A stretch of DNA of 64,000 nucleotides from Bathymodiolus brooksi (taxonomy: Eukaryota; Mollusca; Bivalvia; Mytilida; Modiolidae). Below are positions 39,101-53,900 of the stretch, in pieces. The notes beneath the pieces were generated by a model. That model did no database searches and was not told where the DNA came from. It saw only the letters and a list, made by a program, of their open reading frames with translations. Every line of letters begins with the position of its first letter. Within the stretch, counting starts at the first letter, position 1. Both the position numbers and the translations under genes were made by a program. The stretch spans positions 22,464,413 through 22,528,412 of the forward strand of contig OY804589.1 in assembly GCA_963680875.1 (NCBI GenBank). The letters run 5' to 3'.

Positions 39101-40639
39101 CAGGAAAACCGAGGATACATTCAAGAACACATAACCCAGAAACACGGACACACAAGACACAACCTGTGAAAGTAAGTAAACTAAATGGACCAAACAGGAA
39201 AACCGAGGGTACATTCAAGAACGGATAACTGAGAAACACGGACACACAAGACACAACCTGTGAAAGTAAGAAAACAAAAGGGACCATACAGGAAAACCGA
39301 GGGTACATTCAAGAACGGATAACACAGAAACACGGACACCAAAGACACAACCTGTGAAAGTAAGTAAACTAAAGGGATCAAACAGGAAAACCGAGGATAC
39401 ATTCTAGAACGGATTACCCAGAAACACGGACACGCAAGACACAACCTGTGAAAGTAAGTAAACTAAAGGGACCAAATAGGAAAACCGAGGGTACATTCAA
39501 GAACGAATAACACAGAAACACGGACACACAAGACACAACCTGTGAAAGTAAGTAAACTAAAGGGACCAAACAGGAAAACCGAGGATACATTCAAGAACAG
39601 ATAACCCAGAAACACGGACACGCAAGACACAACCTGTGAAAGTAAGTAAACTAAAGGGACCAAACAGGAAAACCGAGGGTACATTCAAGAACGGATAACC
39701 CAGAAACATGGACAACAAAGACACAACCTCTGAAAGTAAGTAAACTAAAGGGACCATACAGGAAAACCGAGGGTACATTCAAGAACAGATAACCCAGAAA
39801 CACGGACACACAAGACACAACCTGTGAAAGTAAGTAAACTAAAGAGACCATACAGGAAAACCGAGGGTACATTCAAGAACAGATAACCCAGAAACACGGA
39901 CACGCAAGACACAACCTGTGAAAGTAAGTAAACTAAAGGGACCAAACAGGAAAACCGAGGGTACATTCAAGAACGGATGACTGAGAAACACGTACACACA
40001 AGACACAACCTGTGAAAGTAAGTAAACTAAAGGGACCAAACAGGAAAACCGAGGATACATTCAAGAACAGATAACCCAGAAACACGGACACGCAAGACAC
40101 AACCTGTGAAAGTAAGTAAACTAAAGGGACCAAACAGGAAAACCGAGGGTACATTCAAGAACGGATAACCCAGAAACACCGACACGCAAGAAACAACCTG
40201 TGAAAGTAAGTAAACTAAAGGGACCAAACAGGAAAACCGAGGGTACATTCAAGAACGGATAACCCAGAAACACGGACACACAAGACACAACCTGTGAAAG
40301 TAAGTAAACTAAAGGGACCATACAGGAAAACCGAGGGTACATTCAAGAACGGATAACCCAGAAACACGGATAGGCAAGACACAACCTGTGAAAGTAAGTA
40401 AACTAAAGGGACCATACAGGAAAACGAGGGTACATTCAAGAACGGATAACCCGGAAACACGAACACGCAAGACACAACCTGTGAAAGTAAGTAAACTAAA
40501 GGGACCAAACAGGAAAACCGAGGGTACATTCAAGAACGGATAACCCAGAAACACCGACACGCAAGACACAACCTGTGAAAGTAAGTAAACCATAGGTACC
40601 AAACAGGAAAACCGAGGGTACATTCAAGAACGGATAACC

Positions 40640-42893
40640 CAGAAACACCGACACGCAAGACACAACCTGTGAAAGTAAGTAAACTAAAGGGACCAAACAG
40701 GAAAACCGAGGGTACATTCAAGAACGGATAACCCAGAAACACGGACACGCAAGACACAACCTGTGAAAGTAAGTAAACTAAAGGGACCAAACAGGAAAAG
40801 CGAGGATACATTCAAGAACGGATAACACAGAAACACGGACACACAAGACGCAACCTGTGAAAGTAAGTAAACTAAAGGGACCAAACAGGAAAACCAAGGA
40901 TACATTCAAGAATGGATAACCCAGAAACACGGACACACAAGACACAACCTGTGAAAGTAAGTAAACTAAAGGGACCAAACAGGAAAACTGAGGGTACATT
41001 CAAGAACGGATAACACAGAAACACGGACACACAAGACACAACCTGTGAAAGTAAGAAAACTAAAGGGACCATACAGGAAAACCGAGGGTACATTCAAGAA
41101 CGGATAACCCAGAAACACGGACACACAAGACGCAACCTGTGAAAGTAAGTAAACTAAAGAGACCAAACAGGAAAACGGAGGGTACATTCAAGAACGGAAA
41201 ACAGAGAAACACGACACCAAAAATACAACCTGTGAAAGTAAGTAAACTAAAGGGACCATACAGGAAAACCAAGGGTACATTCAAGAACGGATAACCCAGA
41301 AACACGGACACACAAGACACAACCTGTGAAAGTAAGTAAACCATAGGGACCAAACAGGAAAACCGAGGGTACATTCAAGAACGGATAACATAGAAACACC
41401 GACACACAAGACACAACCTGTGAAAGTAAGTAAACTAAAGGGACCAAACAGGAAAACCGAGGATACATTCAAGAACAGATAACCCAGAAACACGGACACG
41501 CAAGACACAACCTGTAGAAGTAAGCAAACTAAAGAGACCAAACAGGAAAACCGAGGGTACATTCAAGAACTGATAACTGAGAAACACGGACACACAAGAC
41601 AAAACCTTTGAAAGTAAGTAAACTAAAGGGACCAAACAGGAAAACCGAAGGTACATTCAAGAACGGATAGCACAGAAACACGGACACACAAGACACAACC
41701 TGTGAAAGTAAGTAAACCATAGGGACCAAACAGGAAAACCGAGGATACATTCAAGAACGGATAACCCAGAAACACCGACACGCAAGACACAACCTGTGAA
41801 AGTAAGTAAACTAAAGGGACCAAACAGGAAAACCGAGGGTACATTCAAGAACGGATAACCCAGAAACACGGACACGCAAGACACAACCTGTGAAAGTAAG
41901 TAAACTAAAGGGACCAAACAGGAAAAGCGAGGATACATTCAAGAACGGATAACACAGAAACACGGACACACAAGACGCAACCTGTGAAAGTAAGTAAACT
42001 AAAGGGACCAAACAGGAAAACCAAGGATACATTCAAGAATGGATAACCCAGAAACACGGACACACAAGACACAACCTGTGAAAGTAAGTAAACTAAAGGG
42101 ACCAAACAGGAAAACTGAGGGTACATTCAAGAACGGATAACACAGAAACACGGACACACAAGACACAACCTGTGAAAGTAAGAAAACTAAAGGGACCATA
42201 CAGGAAAACCGAGGGTACATTCAAGAACGGATAACCCAGAAACACGGACACACAAGACGCAACCTGTGAAAGTAAGTAAACTAAAGAGACCAAACAGGAA
42301 AACGGAGGGTACATTCAAGAACGGAAAACAGAGAAACACGACACCAAAAATACAACCTGTGAAAGTAAGTAAACTAAAGGGACCATACAGGAAAACCAAG
42401 GGTACATTCAAGAACGGATAACCCAGAAACACGGACACACAAGACACAACCTGTGAAAGTAAGTAAACCATAGGGACCAAACAGGAAAACCGAGGGTACA
42501 TTCAAGAACGGATAACATAGAAACACCGACACACAAGACACAACCTGTGAAAGTAAGTAAACTAAAGGGACCAAACAGGAAAACCGAGGATACATTCAAG
42601 AACAGATAACCCAGAAACACGGACACGCAAGACACAACCTGTAGAAGTAAGCAAACTAAAGAGACCAAACAGGAAAACCGAGGGTACATTCAAGAACTGA
42701 TAACTGAGAAACACGGACACACAAGACAAAACCTTTGAAAGTAAGTAAACTAAAGGGACCAAACAGGAAAACCGAAGGTACATTCAAGAACGGATAGCAC
42801 AGAAACACGGACACACAAGACACAACCTGTGAAAGTAAGTAAACCATAGGGACCAAACAGGAAAACCGAGGATACATTCAAGAACGGATAACC
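40640..42893. repeat. 12-monomer tandem duplication (1127 bp) inside M1
   Basis: 40640-41766 and 41767-42893 are direct copies, both containing aaaagcgagg (40797/41924), ttcaagaatgg (40906/42033), caccaaaaatac (41216/42343) and cctgtagaag (41509/42636). M2 and M3 have no such 12-monomer step. The junction near 41765 joins the middle of one 17-monomer module to the start of another, as expected from an out-of-register exchange with a 12-unit offset. Confidence 0.82.
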
Positions 42894-44820
42894 CAGAAAC
42901 ACGGACACGCAAGACACAACCTGTGAAAGTAAGTAAACTAAAGGGACCAAATAGGAAAACCGAGGGTACATTCAAGAACGGATAACTGAGAAACACGGAC
43001 CCACAAGACACAACCTGTGAAAGTAAGTAAACTAAAGGGACCAAACAGGAAAACCGAGGGTACATTCAAGAACGGATAACCAAGAAACACGGACACACAA
43101 GACACAACCTGTGAAAGTAAGTAAACTAAAGGGACCAAACAGGAAAACCGAGGGTACATTCAAGAACGGATAACACAGAAACACGGACACGCAAGACACA
43201 ACCTGTGAAAGTAAGTAAACTAAAGGGACCAAACAGGAAAACCGAGGGTACATTCAAGAACGGATAACCCAGAAACACCGACACGCAAGACACAACCTGT
43301 GAAAGTAAGTAAACCATAGGTACCAAACAGGAAAACCGAGGGTACATTCAAGAACGGATAACCCAGAAACACCGACACGCAAGACACAACCTGTGAAAGT
43401 AAGTAAACTAAAGGGACCAAACAGGAAAACCGAGGGTACATTCAAGAACGGATAACCCAGAAACACGGACACGCAAGACACAACCTGTGAAAGTAAGTAA
43501 ACTAAAGGGACCAAACAGGAAAAGCGAGGATACATTCAAGAACGGATAACACAGAAACACGGACACACAAGACGCAACCTGTGAAAGTAAGTAAACTAAA
43601 GGGACCAAACAGGAAAACCAAGGATACATTCAAGAACGGATAACCCAGAAACACGGACACACAAGACACAACCTGTGAAAGTAAGTAAACTATATGGACC
43701 AAACAGGAAAACTGAGGGTACATTCAAGAACGGATAACACAGAAACACGGACACACAAGACACAACCTGTGAAAGTAAGAAAACTAAAGGGACCATACAG
43801 GAAAACCGAGGGTACATTCAAGAACGGATAACCCAGAAACACGGACACACAAGACGCAACCTGTGAAAGTAAGTAAACTAAAGAGACCAAACAGGAAAAC
43901 GGAGGGTACATTCAAGAACGGAAAACAGAGAAACACGACACCAAAGATACAACCTGTGAAAGTAAGTAAACTAAAGGGACCATACAGGAAAACCAAGGGT
44001 ACATTCAAGAACGGATAACCCAGAAACACGGACACACAAGACACAACCTGTGAAAGTAAGTAAACCATAGGGACCAAACAGGAAAACCGAGGGTACATTC
44101 AAGAACGGATAACATAGAAACACCGACACACAAGACACAACCTGTGAAAGTAAGTAAACTAAAGGGACCAAACAGGAAAACCGAGGATACATTCAAGAAC
44201 AGATAACCCAGAAACACGGACACGCAAGACACAACCTGTAGAAGTAAGCAAACTAAAGAGACCAAACAGGAAAACCGAGGGTACATTCAAGAACTGATAA
44301 CTGAGAAACACGGACACACAAGACAAAACCTTTGAAAGTAAGTAAACTAAAGGGACCAAACAGGAAAACCGAAGGTACATTCAAGAACGGATAGCACAGA
44401 AACACGGACACACAAGACACAACCTGTGAAAGAAAGTAAACCATAGGGACCAAACAGGAAAACCGAGGATACATTCAAGAACGGATAACCCAGAAACACG
44501 GACACGCAAGACACAACCTGTGAAAGTAAGTAAACTAAAGGGACCAAATAGGAAAACCGAGGGTACATTCAAGAACGGATAACTGAGAAACACGGACCCA
44601 CAAGACACAACCTGTGAAAGTAAGTAAACTAAAGGGACCAAACAGGAAAACCGAGGGTACATTCAAGAACGGATAACCAAGAAACACGGACACACAAGAC
44701 ACAACCTGTGAAAGTAAGTAAACTAAAGGGACCAAACAGGAAAACCGAGGGTACATTCAAGAACGGATAACACAGAAACACGGACACGCAAGACACAACC
44801 TGTGAAAGTAAGTAAACTAA
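41767..44820. repeat. 17-monomer B-type module repeated at 1597 bp
   Basis: Monomers from 41767 recur 1597 bp downstream (41811/43408, 42562/44159, 42938/44535), with cctgtagaag, gaactgataactgag and gaaggtac retained. The same module is present twice in M2 (51955 and 53552 regions, again 1597 bp apart) and once in M3 (60785 region). The second copy carries the private marks gaaagaaag (about 44429) and aaagatac, which are also found in the second M2 copy. Confidence 0.8.
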
Positions 44821-46089
44821 AGGGACCATACAGGAAAACCGAGGGTACATTCAAGAACAGATAACCCAGAAACACGGACACACAAGACACAACCTGTGAA
44901 AATAAGTAAACTAAAGGGACCAAACAGGAAAACCGAGGGTACATTCAAGAACAGATAACACAGAAACACGGACACGCAAGACACAACCTGTGAAAGTAAG
45001 TAAACTAAAGGGACCAAACAGGAAAACCGAGGGTACATTCAAGAACGGATAACCAAGAAACACGGACACACAAGACACAACCTGTGAAAGTAAGTAAACT
45101 AAAGGGACCAAACAGGAAAACCGAGGGTACATTCAAGAACGGATAACATAGAAACACGGACACGCAAGACACAACCTGTGAAAGTAAGTAAACTAAAGGG
45201 ACCATACAGGAAAACCGAGGGTACATTCAAGAACAGATAACCCAGAAACACGGACACACAAGACACAACCTGTGAAAATAAGTAAACTAAAGGGACCAAA
45301 CAGGAAAACCGAGGATACATTCAAGAACGGATAACCCAGAAACACGGACACGCAAGACACAACCTGTGAAAGTAAGTAAACTAAAGGGACCAAACAGGAA
45401 AACCGAGGGTACATTCAAGAACGAATAACCCAGAAACACAGACACACAAGTCACAACCTTTGAAAGTAAGTAAACTAAAGGGACCAAACAGGAAAACCGA
45501 GGATACATTCAAGAACGGATAACCCAGAAACACGGACACGCAAGACAACCTGTGAAAGTAAGTAAACTAAAGGGACCAAACAGGAAAACCGAGGGTACAT
45601 TCAAGAACGGATAACACAGAAACACGGACATACAAGACACAACCTGTGAAAGTAAGTAAACTAAAGGGACCAAACAGGAAATCCGAGGGTACATTCAAGA
45701 ACGGATAACCCAGAAACACGGACACACAAGACACAACCTGTGAAAGTAAGCAAACTAAAGAGACCAAACAGGAAAACCGAGGATACATTCAAGAACGGAT
45801 AACATAGAAACACGGACACACAAGACACAACCTGTGAAAGTAAGTAAACTAAAGGGACCAAACAGGAAAACCGAGGGTACATTCAAGAACGGATAACATA
45901 GAAACACGGACACCAAAGACACAACCTGTGAAAGTAAGTAAACTAAAGGGACCAAACAGGAAAACCGAGGATACATTCAAGAACGGATAACACAGAAACA
46001 CGGACACCAAAGACACAACCTGTGAAAGTAAGTAAACTAAAGGGACCAAACATGAAAACCGAGGGTACATTCAAGAACGGATAACCCAG
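44212..46089. repeat. 20-monomer higher-order unit (1878 bp), copy 1
   Basis: This unit is followed directly by a copy at 46090-47967. It includes the end of the M1 B-type part, a 92-bp monomer near 45545, the aggaaatccg variant (45679) and monomers with catgaaaacc (46050). At about 46060-46100 a catgaaaacc monomer runs into the cctgtagaag monomer. The two belong to distant module positions, so this is the exchange point. Confidence 0.82.
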
Positions 46090-47967
46090 AAACACGGACA
46101 CGCAAGACACAACCTGTAGAAGTAAGCAAACTAAAGAGACCAAACAGGAAAACCGAGGGTACATTCAAGAACTGATAACTGAGAAACACGGACACACAAG
46201 ACAAAACCTTTGAAAGTAAGTAAACTAAAGGGACCAAACAGGAAAACCGAAGGTACATTCAAGAACGGATAGCACAGAAACACGGACACACAAGACACAA
46301 CCTGTGAAAGAAAGTAAACCATAGGGACCAAACAGGAAAACCGAGGATACATTCAAGAACGGATAACCCAGAAACACGGACACGCAAGACACAACCTGTG
46401 AAAGTAAGTAAACTAAAGGGACCAAATAGGAAAACCGAGGGTACATTCAAGAACGGATAACTGAGAAACACGGACCCACAAGACACAACCTGTGAAAGTA
46501 AGTAAACTAAAGGGACCAAACAGGAAAACCGAGGGTACATTCAAGAACGGATAACCAAGAAACACGGACACACAAGACACAACCTGTGAAAGTAAGTAAA
46601 CTAAAGGGACCAAACAGGAAAACCGAGGGTACATTCAAGAACGGATAACACAGAAACACGGACACGCAAGACACAACCTGTGAAAGTAAGTAAACTAAAG
46701 GGACCATACAGGAAAACCGAGGGTACATTCAAGAACAGATAACCCAGAAACACGGACACACAAGACACAACCTGTGAAAATAAGTAAACTAAAGGGACCA
46801 AACAGGAAAACCGAGGGTACATTCAAGAACAGATAACACAGAAACACGGACACGCAAGACACAACCTGTGAAAGTAAGTAAACTAAAGGGACCAAACAGG
46901 AAAACCGAGGGTACATTCAAGAACGGATAACCAAGAAACACGGACACACAAGACACAACCTGTGAAAGTAAGTAAACTAAAGGGACCAAACAGGAAAACC
47001 GAGGGTACATTCAAGAACGGATAACATAGAAACACGGACACGCAAGACACAACCTGTGAAAGTAAGTAAACTAAAGGGACCATACAGGAAAACCGAGGGT
47101 ACATTCAAGAACAGATAACCCAGAAACACGGACACACAAGACACAACCTGTGAAAATAAGTAAACTAAAGGGACCAAACAGGAAAACCGAGGATACATTC
47201 AAGAACGGATAACCCAGAAACACGGACACGCAAGACACAACCTGTGAAAGTAAGTAAACTAAAGGGACCAAACAGGAAAACCGAGGGTACATTCAAGAAC
47301 GAATAACCCAGAAACACAGACACACAAGTCACAACCTTTGAAAGTAAGTAAACTAAAGGGACCAAACAGGAAAACCGAGGATACATTCAAGAACGGATAA
47401 CCCAGAAACACGGACACGCAAGACAACCTGTGAAAGTAAGTAAACTAAAGGGACCAAACAGGAAAACCGAGGGTACATTCAAGAACGGATAACACAGAAA
47501 CACGGACATACAAGACACAACCTGTGAAAGTAAGTAAACTAAAGGGACCAAACAGGAAATCCGAGGGTACATTCAAGAACGGATAACCCAGAAACACGGA
47601 CACACAAGACACAACCTGTGAAAGTAAGCAAACTAAAGAGACCAAACAGGAAAACCGAGGATACATTCAAGAACGGATAACATAGAAACACGGACACACA
47701 AGACACAACCTGTGAAAGTAAGTAAACTAAAGGGACCAAACAGGAAAACCGAGGGTACATTCAAGAACGGATAACATAGAAACACGGACACCAAAGACAC
47801 AACCTGTGAAAGTAAGTAAACTAAAGGGACCAAACAGGAAAACCGAGGATACATTCAAGAACGGATAACACAGAAACACGGACACCAAAGACACAACCTG
47901 TGAAAGTAAGTAAACTAAAGGGACCAAACATGAAAACCGAGGGTACATTCAAGAACGGATAACACAG
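46090..47967. repeat. 20-monomer higher-order unit, copy 2
   Basis: This is a direct duplicate of 44212-46089 with shared marks gaaagaaag (46308), aggaaatccg (47557), gcaagacaacc (47418) and catgaaaacc (47928). Here the catgaaaacc monomer is followed by its normal neighbour (gggaccatacaag), not by the exchange junction seen in copy 1. It leads into the second macro-repeat. Confidence 0.82.
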
Positions 47968-50900
47968 AAACACGGACACGCAAGACACAACCTGTGAAAG
48001 TAAGTAAACTAAAGGGACCATACAAGAAAACCGAGGGTACATTCAAGAACGGATAACACAGAAACACCAACACACAAGACACAACCTGTGAAAGTAAGTA
48101 AACTAAAGGGACCAAACAGGAAAACCGAGGATACATTCAAGAACAGATAACCCAGAAACACGGACACACAAGACACAACCTGTGAAAGTAAGTAAACTAA
48201 AGGGACCAAACAGGAAAACCGAGGATACATTCAAGAACACATAACCCAGAAACACGGACACACAAGACACAACCTGTGAAAGTAAGTAAACTAAAGGGAC
48301 CAAACAGGAAAACCGAGGGTACATTCAAGAACAGATAACCCAGAAACACCGACACACAAGACACAACCTGTGAAAGTAAGTAAACTAAAGGGACCAAACA
48401 GGAAAACCGAGGATACATTCAAGAACGGATAACACAGAAACACGGACACACAAGACACAACCTGTGAAAGTAAGTAAACTAAAGGGACCAAACATGAAAA
48501 CCGAGGGTACATTCAAGAACAGATAATCCAGAAACACGGACACACAAGACACAACCTGTGAAAGTAAGTAAACTAAAGGGACCAAACAGGAAAACCGAGG
48601 GTACATTCAAGAACGGATAACACAGAAACACGGACACACAAGACACAACCTGGAAAGTAAGTAAACTAAAGGGAACAAACAGGAAAACCGAGGGTACATT
48701 CAAGAGCGGATAACACAGAAACACTGACACACAAGACACAACCTGTGAAAGTAAGTAAACTAAAGGGACCAAACAGGAAAACCGAGGATACATTCAAGAA
48801 CGGATAACATAGAAACACGGACACACAAGACACAACCTGTGAAAGTAAGTAAACTAAAGGGACCAAACAGGAAAACCGAGGGTACATTCAAGAACGGATA
48901 ACATAGAAACACGGACACCAAAGACACAACCTGTGAAAGTAAGTAAACTAAAGGGACCAAACATGAAAACCGAGGGTACATTCAAGAACGGATAACACAG
49001 AAACACGGACACGCAAGACACAACCTGTAAAAGTAAGTAAACTAAAGGGACCATACAAGAAAACCGAGGGTACATTCAAGAACGGATAACACAGAAACAC
49101 CGACACACAAGACACAACCTGTGAAAGTAAGTAAACTAAAGGGACCAAACAGGAAAACCGAGGATACATTCAAGAACAGATAACCCAGAAACACGGACAC
49201 ACAAGACACAACCTGTGAAAGTAAGTAAACTAAAGGGACCAAACAGGAAAACCGAGGATACATTCAAGAACACATAACCCAGAAACACGGACACACAAGA
49301 CACAACCTGTGAAAGTAAGTAAACTAAAGGGACCAAACAGGAAAACCGAGGGTACATTCAAGAACAGATAACCCAGAAACACCGACACACAAGACACAAC
49401 CTGTGAAAGTAAGTAAACTAAAGGGACCAAACAGGAAAACCGAGGATACATTCAAGAACGGATAACACAGAAACACGGACACACAAGACAAAACCTGTGA
49501 AAGTAAGTAAACTAAAGGGACCAAACAGGAAAACCGAGGATACATTCAAGAACGGATAACACAGAAACACGGACACACAAGACAAAACCTGTGAAAGTAA
49601 GTAAACTAAAGGGACCAAACAGGAAAACCGAGGATACATTCAAGAACGGATAACACAGAAACACGGACACACAAGACAAAACCTGTGAAAGTAAGTAAAC
49701 TAAAGGGACCAAACAGGAAAACCGAGGATACATTCAAGAACGAATAACCCAGAAACACGGACACACAAGACACAACCTGTGAAAGTAAGTAAACTAAAGG
49801 GACCAAACAGGAAAACCGAGGGTACATTCAAGAACGGATAATTGAGAAACACGGACACACAAGACACAACCTGTGAAAGTAAGCAAACTAAAGGGACCAA
49901 ACAGGAAAACCGAGGATACATTCAAGAACGGATAACCCATAAACACGGACATACAAGACACAACCTGTGAAAGTAAGTAAACTAAAGGGACCAAACAGGA
50001 AAACCGAGGATACATTCAAGAACGGATAACCCAGAAACACTGACACGCAAGACACAACCTGTGAAAGTAAGTAAACTAAAGGGACCATACAAGAAAACCG
50101 AGGGTACATTCAAGAACGGATAACACAGAAACACGGACACGCAAGACACAACCTGTGAAAGTAAGTAAACTAAAGGGACCATACAAGAAAACCGAGGGTA
50201 CATTCAAGAACGGATAACACAGAAACACCGACACACAAGACACAACCTGTGAAAGTAAGTAAACTAAAGGGACCAAACAGGAAAACCGAGGATACATTCA
50301 AGAACAGATAACCCAGAAACACGGACACACAAGACACAACCTGTGAAAGTAAGTAAACTAAAGGGACCAAACAGGAAAACCGAGGATACATTCAAGAACA
50401 CATAACCCAGAAACACGGACACACAAGACACAACCTGTGAAAGTAAGTAAACTAAATGGACCAAACAGGAAAACCGAGGGTACATTCAAGAACGGATAAC
50501 TGAGAAACACGGACACACAAGACACAACCTGTGAAAGTAAGAAAACAAAAGGGACCATACAGGAAAACCGAGGGTACATTCAAGAACGGATAACACAGAA
50601 ACACGGACACCAAAGACACAACCTGTGAAAGTAAGTAAACTAAAGGGATCAAACAGGAAAACCGAGGATACATTCTAGAACGGATTACCCAGAAACACGG
50701 ACACGCAAGACACAACCTGTGAAAGTAAGTAAACTAAAGGGACCAAATAGGAAAACCGAGGGTACATTCAAGAACGAATAACACAGAAACACGGACACAC
50801 AAGACACAACCTGTGAAAGTAAGTAAACTAAAGGGACCAAACAGGAAAACCGAGGATACATTCAAGAACAGATAACCCAGAAACACGGACACGCAAGACA

Positions 50901-53900
50901 CAACCTGTGAAAGTAAGTAAACTAAAGGGACCAAACAGGAAAACCGAGGGTACATTCAAGAACGGATAACCCAGAAACATGGACAACAAAGACACAACCT
51001 CTGAAAGTAAGTAAACTAAAGGGACCATACAGGAAAACCGAGGGTACATTCAAGAACAGATAACCCAGAAACACGGACACACAAGACACAACCTGTGAAA
51101 GTAAGTAAACTAAAGAGACCATACAGGAAAACCGAGGGTACATTCAAGAACAGATAACCCAGAAACACGGACACGCAAGACACAACCTGTGAAAGTAAGT
51201 AAACTAAAGGGACCAAACAGGAAAACCGAGGGTACATTCAAGAACGGATGACTGAGAAACACGTACACACAAGACACAACCTGTGAAAGTAAGTAAACTA
51301 AAGGGACCAAACAGGAAAACCGAGGATACATTCAAGAACAGATAACCCAGAAACACGGACACGCAAGACACAACCTGTGAAAGTAAGTAAACTAAAGGGA
51401 CCAAACAGGAAAACCGAGGGTACATTCAAGAACGGATAACCCAGAAACACCGACACGCAAGAAACAACCTGTGAAAGTAAGTAAACTAAAGGGACCAAAC
51501 AGGAAAACCGAGGGTACATTCAAGAACGGATAACCCAGAAACACGGACACACAAGACACAACCTGTGAAAGTAAGTAAACTAAAGGGACCATACAGGAAA
51601 ACCGAGGGTACATTCAAGAACGGATAACCCAGAAACACGGATAGGCAAGACACAACCTGTGAAAGTAAGTAAACTAAAGGGACCATACAGGAAAACGAGG
51701 GTACATTCAAGAACGGATAACCCGGAAACACGAACACGCAAGACACAACCTGTGAAAGTAAGTAAACTAAAGGGACCAAACAGGAAAACCGAGGGTACAT
51801 TCAAGAACGGATAACCCAGAAACACCGACACGCAAGACACAACCTGTGAAAGTAAGTAAACCATAGGTACCAAACAGGAAAACCGAGGGTACATTCAAGA
51901 ACGGATAACCCAGAAACACCGACACGCAAGACACAACCTGTGAAAGTAAGTAAACTAAAGGGACCAAACAGGAAAACCGAGGGTACATTCAAGAACGGAT
52001 AACCCAGAAACACGGACACGCAAGACACAACCTGTGAAAGTAAGTAAACTAAAGGGACCAAACAGGAAAAGCGAGGATACATTCAAGAACGGATAACACA
52101 GAAACACGGACACACAAGACGCAACCTGTGAAAGTAAGTAAACTAAAGGGACCAAACAGGAAAACCAAGGATACATTCAAGAATGGATAACCCAGAAACA
52201 CGGACACACAAGACACAACCTGTGAAAGTAAGTAAACTAAAGGGACCAAACAGGAAAACTGAGGGTACATTCAAGAACGGATAACACAGAAACACGGACA
52301 CACAAGACACAACCTGTGAAAGTAAGAAAACTAAAGGGACCATACAGGAAAACCGAGGGTACATTCAAGAACGGATAACCCAGAAACACGGACACACAAG
52401 ACGCAACCTGTGAAAGTAAGTAAACTAAAGAGACCAAACAGGAAAACGGAGGGTACATTCAAGAACGGAAAACAGAGAAACACGACACCAAAAATACAAC
52501 CTGTGAAAGTAAGTAAACTAAAGGGACCATACAGGAAAACCAAGGGTACATTCAAGAACGGATAACCCAGAAACACGGACACACAAGACACAACCTGTGA
52601 AAGTAAGTAAACCATAGGGACCAAACAGGAAAACCGAGGGTACATTCAAGAACGGATAACATAGAAACACCGACACACAAGACACAACCTGTGAAAGTAA
52701 GTAAACTAAAGGGACCAAACAGGAAAACCGAGGATACATTCAAGAACAGATAACCCAGAAACACGGACACGCAAGACACAACCTGTAGAAGTAAGCAAAC
52801 TAAAGAGACCAAACAGGAAAACCGAGGGTACATTCAAGAACTGATAACTGAGAAACACGGACACACAAGACAAAACCTTTGAAAGTAAGTAAACTAAAGG
52901 GACCAAACAGGAAAACCGAAGGTACATTCAAGAACGGATAGCACAGAAACACGGACACACAAGACACAACCTGTGAAAGTAAGTAAACCATAGGGACCAA
53001 ACAGGAAAACCGAGGATACATTCAAGAACGGATAACCCAGAAACACGGACACGCAAGACACAACCTGTGAAAGTAAGTAAACTAAAGGGACCAAATAGGA
53101 AAACCGAGGGTACATTCAAGAACGGATAACTGAGAAACACGGACCCACAAGACACAACCTGTGAAAGTAAGTAAACTAAAGGGACCAAACAGGAAAACCG
53201 AGGGTACATTCAAGAACGGATAACCAAGAAACACGGACACACAAGACACAACCTGTGAAAGTAAGTAAACTAAAGGGACCAAACAGGAAAACCGAGGGTA
53301 CATTCAAGAACGGATAACACAGAAACACGGACACGCAAGACACAACCTGTGAAAGTAAGTAAACTAAAGGGACCAAACAGGAAAACCGAGGGTACATTCA
53401 AGAACGGATAACCCAGAAACACCGACACGCAAGACACAACCTGTGAAAGTAAGTAAACCATAGGTACCAAACAGGAAAACCGAGGGTACATTCAAGAACG
53501 GATAACCCAGAAACACCGACACGCAAGACACAACCTGTGAAAGTAAGTAAACTAAAGGGACCAAACAGGAAAACCGAGGGTACATTCAAGAACGGATAAC
53601 CCAGAAACACGGACACGCAAGACACAACCTGTGAAAGTAAGTAAACTAAAGGGACCAAACAGGAAAAGCGAGGATACATTCAAGAACGGATAACACAGAA
53701 ACACGGACACACAAGACGCAACCTGTGAAAGTAAGTAAACTAAAGGGACCAAACAGGAAAACCAAGGATACATTCAAGAACGGATAACCCAGAAACACGG
53801 ACACACAAGACACAACCTGTGAAAGTAAGTAAACTAAAGGGACCAAACAGGAAAACTGAGGGTACATTCAAGAACGGATAACACAGAAACACGGACACAC

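Larger units (their letters stand above)
36172..45275. repeat. Macro-repeat M1 (about 9.1 kb)
   Basis: This is the first of three copies of a large mixed A/B unit. Counterparts lie at offsets of 11458 bp (left part), 11271 bp (after 38.7 kb) and 10144 bp (after 41.8 kb) in M2. It contains an 11-monomer internal duplication (36457 region against 37490 region, 1033 bp) and a two-monomer segment near 38520-38710 that M2 lacks. It also holds the XbaI marker at 39403 and about 2.7 copies of a 17-monomer B-type module (starting near 40640, 41767 and 43364). Confidence 0.8.
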
